DNA of 45,836 nt from the NCBI GenBank assembly GCA_025934915.1, contig JAICWG010000015.1, positions 1 through 45,836 of the forward strand. The letters are read 5' to 3'. Shown here piece after piece: positions 41,894 through 45,836 of the stretch. The position numbers and the translations under genes were made by a program. The notes under the pieces were generated by a model that was not told the DNA's origin, searched no databases, and was given only the letters and a program-made list of their open reading frames with translations. The number at the start of each line of letters is the position of its first letter. Positions within the stretch are counted from its first letter, which is position 1. Origin of the DNA: Nitrospira sp. (GTDB lineage: Bacteria; Nitrospirota; Nitrospiria; Nitrospirales; Nitrospiraceae).

Positions 41894-42960
41894 TTTCAAG
41901 TTCCAAGTGCAACGGGTGAATGATGGCGCAGGTGCGCAGAGACGTCCAGGGGCGTGGCAAAGTCGAGACATTTTCTCGGTCGCGTGTTCAGGCGATGGGC
42001 GATGCTATTCAACTCACGCTGGGTGTATTCCGACAAGTCGGTGCCGTTGGGCAGGTCCTGGCGCAGGAAGCCAGTGGTATTCTCGTTGGTGCCGCGTTGC
42101 CAGGGACTGTGCGGATCGGCAAAGAAGATCCGGATGGCCAACCGTTCGGCTAAGCGCGCATGCTCGGCCATCTCTTTGCCGCGATCATCGGTCAGCGTTT
42201 TCCGCAGCATCGCGGGCACAGGCCGGAGTTTCTTGGTGAAGCCCTGGCGGGCACTCGTGGCATCGGTCCCATTCATCTGGGCCAGGATGACCAGGCGGGT
42301 CGTCCGCTCCACCAGCGTGCCAATGGCCGACCGATTGCGAGCGCCCTTGATCAGGTCGCCTTCCCAGTGGCCGGGCACCGTACGGGTCCCCACTTCGGCA
42401 GGGCGTGCCACGATCAGCGTCCTGTTGGGAATCTGGCCCCGTCGATCCGTACCCCGGACGCGAGGCCGACGCGTCTTGCGCCCCTGACGCAGCGCGGCAA
42501 GCACCTCGCTCCGCAACGCACCACGTGGCAAGATATACAGCGCCGCATAGATGGTTTCGGTCGATAGGTGGCGTTCCCTGTTGGCAGGAGACTCGCGGCG
42601 GAGGCGCCCGGCAATCTGTTCTGGCGAGCAGCCCTCACCCAGATGGCTCCGCACGTACTGCCAGAGCCAAGGGTTCAAGAGTTTCCGCGGGCGCCGCGGC
42701 GGACCGGCTCGACCGGCTGCGATCGTGTGCGCCGTGCACGCTCGATACGGTCGGCCCCGCGTCACAGTGCGGGTCCCTTCGCGACTCACAGTGCTGGGCG
42801 ACCGACCCAAAAGCCGCGCCAACATCCGCAGCGAATGGCCCCGGGCCAGCCCCAGGCTTACGGTCTCACGTTCTTCAGCATGCAGGTGTCGGGACGATTT
42901 CGTGTGCATGGCAACACCATAGCCCTTCTGGGCTTGCAGTGTTGCACTTGGAGTTAGAAC
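41894..42960 (-). mobile_element. IS30-family insertion sequence, apparently complete
   Basis: One transposase gene bounded by imperfect inverted repeats. The left end contains TTCAAGTTCCAAGTGCAAC (to 41913) and the right end, read inward, contains CTAACTCCAAGTGCAAC (42957-42941); the shared core is CCAAGTGCAAC. The left repeat covers the transposase stop codon. Exact ends and a target duplication could not be fixed by eye. It has inserted just past the second methyltransferase remnant. Confidence 0.8.
41896..42909 (-). CDS. IS30-family transposase
   Basis: 337 aa DDE transposase. An N-terminal helix-turn-helix (GLARGHSLRMLARLLGRSPS followed by TVSREG) precedes the catalytic core, with the DDE residues expected in GHWEGDLIKG, LTDDRGKEM and WQRGTNENTTGFLRQ. 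The closing LNSIAHRLNTRPRKCLDFAT is typical of IS30. Looks intact. GC-rich codon use compared with neighbours is consistent with a recent arrival. Confidence 0.92.
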   Translation of the reverse strand: MHTKSSRHLHAEERETVSLGLARGHSLRMLARLLGRSPSTVSREGTRTVTRGRPYRACTAHTIAAGRAGPPRRPRKLLNPWLWQYVRSHLGEGCSPEQIAGRLRRESPANRERHLSTETIYAALYILPRGALRSEVLAALRQGRKTRRPRVRGTDRRGQIPNRTLIVARPAEVGTRTVPGHWEGDLIKGARNRSAIGTLVERTTRLVILAQMNGTDATSARQGFTKKLRPVPAMLRKTLTDDRGKEMAEHARLAERLAIRIFFADPHSPWQRGTNENTTGFLRQDLPNGTDLSEYTQRELNSIAHRLNTRPRKCLDFATPLDVSAHLRHHSPVALGT

Positions 42961-43060
42961 TCAAGACTGCAATCGACATTCAGCTATTAACTCAAATTTA
43001 AATGAGACAACATGAGCTGATGGCTCCTTGCAGAGGCATGGGTAATTCCAAGATCTGATA

Positions 43061-43947
43061 TCAACCATATATGCATTCTTCCAACACCTGCCTACGATGG
43101 GCTACTAAAAGCCGATCAGAAAGAACTCGCATCACCTTGTTGTGATTGGCAACTGTCCTTCGAGTCCAGACTCTTCCAGTGGTAACAGGCACCAGTCGGT
43201 CTTCGAGTGTCGGCTCAGCTAAGACCCTGAGAGAATGGGTCCTTGTATTTTTCTTATATTCAGGATGTCGCATAATTAAAAGATATTGCGAACTCAGCGG
43301 AAACAACACAACTGTTCCAAGAAGCCCAATACCCGCTCTGCAGGGGGAAAACATGCCGCATTCCAGAGAGACACAGGACTGTCAGTTGTAATAAATGCCG
43401 CACCGTCCTCCGCTTTTATTACTTCCCATTTCATCCGAGCAAACCAGGGATTGAGTTGCCCCATCATTCCCTTCAAATAGATAAATCCGGCCGACTTTTT
43501 CATCTCTAACCGAGATTTTCCCCCAAGAACGTCTCTCGTCACATCAGTTGAGCCAAAAAGCAGAATTCGGTCCCTCATCAATCTTTTACCCATCTCGATC
43601 TGCCGAGGAACTCTGATTCGCTGGAACTCCAAATACAGAAAAAATTTAGCAATGACTTGGTCGTCAAGCTCCAAGGGTAGATTTATTAAACGATCTATGA
43701 CATTCGCTGCTGCACTCTCCAGTGACTCGCTTACATATTTTTCAAGAAGATCTTGATCGATACCAGGCGGCGCCCATTCCTGTCGGTAATAATACCGTCG
43801 ATGCATCACCTCTTTTGGCCGCTGCCTACGCCACTGTTCGGATTTCCGATCAAAAACATGCAGAAATTCGGCGGGATCGGCAAAACGACCCAAGTAAGAA
43901 GCTGGCACAAAATGATTCTTCTTTCGAATATCGGCTTTACACTTCAC
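43061..43947 (-). pseudogene. DUF4238 family gene split by a frameshift
   Basis: The first part (43947 to about 43330) reads KKNHFVPASYLGRFADPAEF, YVSESLESAAANVIDRLINL and FFLYLEFQRIRVPRQIEMG, the DUF4238 pattern, up to AAFITTDSPVSLWNAACFPP. The frame then ends at 43294. The expected continuation lies in the +1 frame: AGIGLLGTVVLFPLSSQYLL through to a stop at 43061. The switch lies near a TTTTCCCCC run (around 43345-43355), so a one-base indel or a sequencing error is likely. Restored length is about 295 aa, normal for the family. DUF4238 proteins are of unknown function and often sit in accessory regions. Confidence 0.75.
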
Positions 43948-44098
43948 ATCATTCGACCAAGACTCGGTTCGTACCGGATGGACTCATCCGGAGATTGATT
44001 ACACCTTTTCCCCAATCCAGAGCACTGACTAATAATTCACGTTCGCTGACATTCAGAACGATGATCGCATCCGCGAGGTAAAACCCTAGAACCAAAAC

Positions 44099-45112
44099 TC
44101 ACTTGACTAAACGGACGTCCTGAGCACAGCGGAACCCAAGAAGGTAGCGGCGCCCATAAGTCCTGGTAACTTCTCCTGACGGCGCAGCAGGCTGTAAACC
44201 AAGTCCTGGTGTATGTGTATTACTAAGCCGCGATCCCCCTCGAAGTCTCTTTTCCTCTACCCACTCCCAGGCATTACCAGCCATGTCGTAAAGGCCGTAG
44301 GGGCTTCGACCAGCAGCATAACTCGCAACCGGCTTAAGCTTCTCAGCATAGACATTACAAAACGCAAGACAAAACTGCCCATCATAGTTCGCAAGACTCT
44401 TACTCGGCTCCGTATTCCCCCAAGAATATATTCGGCCATCGGTACCACATGCAGCTTTCTCCCATTCCTTTTCGGTTGGAAGGCGCTTGCCATAGTAACG
44501 ACAATAGGCATCCGCATCCGACCACTCGACACCAATGACAGGCTTGTCCCCATCAAGCTCTGGCCTTACATCACCCCAATGCTCTGGTTTGTTACGGTTC
44601 GTCGTTTTCATGAAGGAAGCATAGAGCTGGGTAGTTACCTCATTTTTATCTATAAGGAATTCCCCTTCTGGTATCAGAACCATGGGCACATCTTCTTCGG
44701 TGTACCCAGGCAAATACACGTAACTTTTCGGGCCTCCTTGAGGCTGCTGAACTTTCTCCTCATCGACACGCCGCTTCTCAGCCAATCTTTCCTTCTGTAT
44801 TGCCTCCTCCCGCAACTGTCTTTCCCGCTCCTTCTGCTGGACTAACCGTTCCTGATTTGCGCGTTCCTCTGCGCGTACAATCTGTTCCCGCTCTTCTTCG
44901 CTCTGGACGGTGTATCCTTTAGCCCTGAAACAGGCAAAATAAATATCCTTGTTTGTAGCCATTCCTCCAGCCAGCATACCAGGAGTAGGTGTGATAAGCA
45001 CGGGCTGTTGGGCTGCCTGTAGGCATTCGAAGTTATCTCGATCGTATTGCTGCTGAGAAAAGCCTGGCTTAGTAAAATAGTACGGGCTTCCGCAGCCACC
45101 GAGGATCAGCAA
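44099..45112 (-). CDS. SUMF1-fold lipoprotein, 5' end truncated by IS630 remnant
   Basis: About 337 aa. A lipobox LLILGGC opens the frame, and the upstream residues YIVALL still look like a signal peptide, but a stop (TGA) precedes them and no start codon with a ribosome binding site is left. The only start is TTG 45112. Next come a Cys-containing N-terminal part, a coiled coil (VRAEERANQERLVQQKERER and on), and a SUMF1 domain: VPMVLIPEGEFLIDKNEVTT, VIGVEWSDADAYCRYYGKRL, PTEKEWEKAACGTDGRIYSW, GLYDMAGNAWEWVEEKRLRG and LLGFRCAQD. The FGE active-site cysteines are missing. Probably inactivated or poorly expressed. Confidence 0.7.
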   Translation of the reverse strand: MLILGGCGSPYYFTKPGFSQQQYDRDNFECLQAAQQPVLITPTPGMLAGGMATNKDIYFACFRAKGYTVQSEEEREQIVRAEERANQERLVQQKERERQLREEAIQKERLAEKRRVDEEKVQQPQGGPKSYVYLPGYTEEDVPMVLIPEGEFLIDKNEVTTQLYASFMKTTNRNKPEHWGDVRPELDGDKPVIGVEWSDADAYCRYYGKRLPTEKEWEKAACGTDGRIYSWGNTEPSKSLANYDGQFCLAFCNVYAEKLKPVASYAAGRSPYGLYDMAGNAWEWVEEKRLRGGSRLSNTHTPGLGLQPAAPSGEVTRTYGRRYLLGFRCAQDVRLVK

Positions 45113-45686
45113 TAGAGCAACTATATATCATTGCATAAATAACGTTACCTTCTTGATAAGGACGCAGATCGCCTTGGACCTGCGTGGGACGGTGCTGGAT
45201 GCTGCGAAACGTTGATGTCAGGGTACCGCGTCGTTCGTCCTGGGTCGGGAAATAACGATTGGGGGTTCCGTGTAACCGGGTATGGTGCCAGACTCTCTCC
45301 AACGCGTTGAGTTGCGGAGAGGAGGGCGGGCGATTGTGCACCTCGATGTATCTGCGGTGATCCGAGAACCAGGACCAGACCTCCCCGTCTTTGTGGTCGG
45401 ACGCGTTGTCTTGCATGAGATGTATTCGGCGAGGAACGTACTGGCGAAGGATTCGTTCCAGGTACGCGATGGAGGTTTGGGCGTTGAACACCTGTTGGAA
45501 TGGGTAGCGAACCCGGGCGGAGTACCGCTCGATGGTGCCGAAGATTTTGAGGGTGTTGCGCTGGCCGGTCGTGAGGATTTCCGGCTGAGACCCTACCCTG
45601 GCCCAGGTTTGATAGAGGGTGGGGTCTTGGCGGAAGGAGGCCTCGTCCTCAAAGAGGATAGCCGCTCCCTCGCTGTTGGCTTTTTT
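45069..45686 (-). pseudogene. IS630-family transposase, 5' part lost
   Basis: The frame runs from KKANSEGAAILFEDEASFRQ (first catalytic Asp in FEDE) through GQRNTLKIFGTIERYSARVR and HLMQDNASDH (second Asp) to PSSPQLNALERVWHHTRLHG (catalytic Glu). It ends naturally near LRPYQEGNVIYAMI but reads on out of the element to 45069 inside the lipoprotein gene. The usual N-terminal helix-turn-helix part is absent: a stop (TGA) precedes KKANS and the upstream DNA does not code for it. Confidence 0.8.
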
Positions 45687-45715
45687 TCACGTCGGGTGTT
45701 CAGCGACAATTAGAA
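45125..45715 (-). mobile_element. IS630-type remnant, truncated at its 5' side
   Basis: The 3' end falls in the TATATATCA region at about 45121-45130, consistent with TA-targeted insertion of this family, and has displaced the start of the lipoprotein gene. The other end stops near 45715 where the next element begins. Boundaries are approximate. Confidence 0.6.
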
Positions 45716-45779
45716 CTGCGGGGTGCTGATCCTTGCAACCGCCTGGTCGATAAGCTCTCCATCTATGAAGGGAGGGCGA

Positions 45780-45836
45780 ATGGTCACAGACCGGCAAGTG
45801 AGGAGACTGATAATGGAAGTCGGCACCGGCACATCA
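45780..45836 (+). CDS. Start of a transposase gene (IS21-like), cut by window edge
   Basis: ATG 45780 follows GGGAGGGCGA, a strong ribosome binding site. The 19 visible residues, MVTDRQVRRLIMEVGTGTS, resemble the start of IstA-type transposases of IS21 relatives that I recall (MVTDRQVRRL...). The upstream GGGGTGCTGATCCTTGCAAC may be the element end. Too short for certainty; it would have inserted in or next to the IS630 remnant. Confidence 0.5.
   Translation, partial: MVTDRQVRRLIMEVGTGTS

Noticed and set aside
45282..45713. 143-aa plus-strand open frame over the IS630 remnant
   Set aside because: Antisense to the transposase, whose DDE motifs are clear.

Overview
The window looks like a chromosomal segment of a Nitrospira-type nitrite oxidiser (phylum Nitrospirota). 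This is inferred from gene content, not from a marker gene: two very large cytochrome bd-like oxidases of the kind reported from Nitrospira, membrane-anchored c-type cytochromes with an NxrC-like (ethylbenzene dehydrogenase gamma-type) heme b domain, and a complete urea uptake and urease locus as in urea-using Nitrospira. No rRNA, tRNA or CRISPR array was seen.

Layout. 1-3163: argS (cut by the left edge), a family 9 glycosyltransferase and mobA, all on the minus strand. 3184-9878: a minus-strand respiratory operon. It reads from two tiny membrane proteins (40 and 43 aa) to a 638-aa bd-like oxidase, three membrane-bound c-type cytochromes and a strong intrinsic terminator. 9907-10110: a divergent control region with a perfect dyad, a sigma70-type promoter and a 34-aa plus-strand membrane microprotein. 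10064-18369: a second minus-strand operon with an O-methyltransferase, a DUF420 protein, a PCP_red-domain protein, an unknown polytopic protein, a second bd-like oxidase, a DUF3047 protein, a glycine-rich membrane protein and two SUMF1-fold proteins. 18520-20517: a secreted copper-type protein and a fatty acid desaturase, divergent. 20593-31890: urtABCDE and then ureA, ureB, ureC, ureF, ureG and ureD on the minus strand, bounded downstream by a 124-bp REP/MITE-like inverted repeat.

32653-37838: a lipoprotein, scpA/scpB, a secreted pentapeptide-repeat protein, a histone H1-like protein and a plastocyanin-like cupredoxin. 37916-45836 is accessory DNA: a PqqD-like/methyltransferase fusion, an ATP-grasp protein, two broken copies of the methyltransferase 3' end, a nucleotidyltransferase/antitoxin-like pair, an IS30 element, a frameshifted DUF4238 gene, a SUMF1-fold lipoprotein that has lost its start, an IS630 remnant and the start of another transposase.

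How it works together. The first operon would carry electrons from periplasmic cytochromes to a bd-like oxidase. The second encodes a paralogous oxidase with possible maturation factors. The urt/ure locus takes up urea and hydrolyses it to ammonia and CO2. The most striking observation is that UreB carries a Tat-type leader that aligns without gaps, ribosome binding site included, with the leader of UrtA. The second is that three right-anchored copies of the methyltransferase 3' end bound successive gene cassettes in the accessory region.
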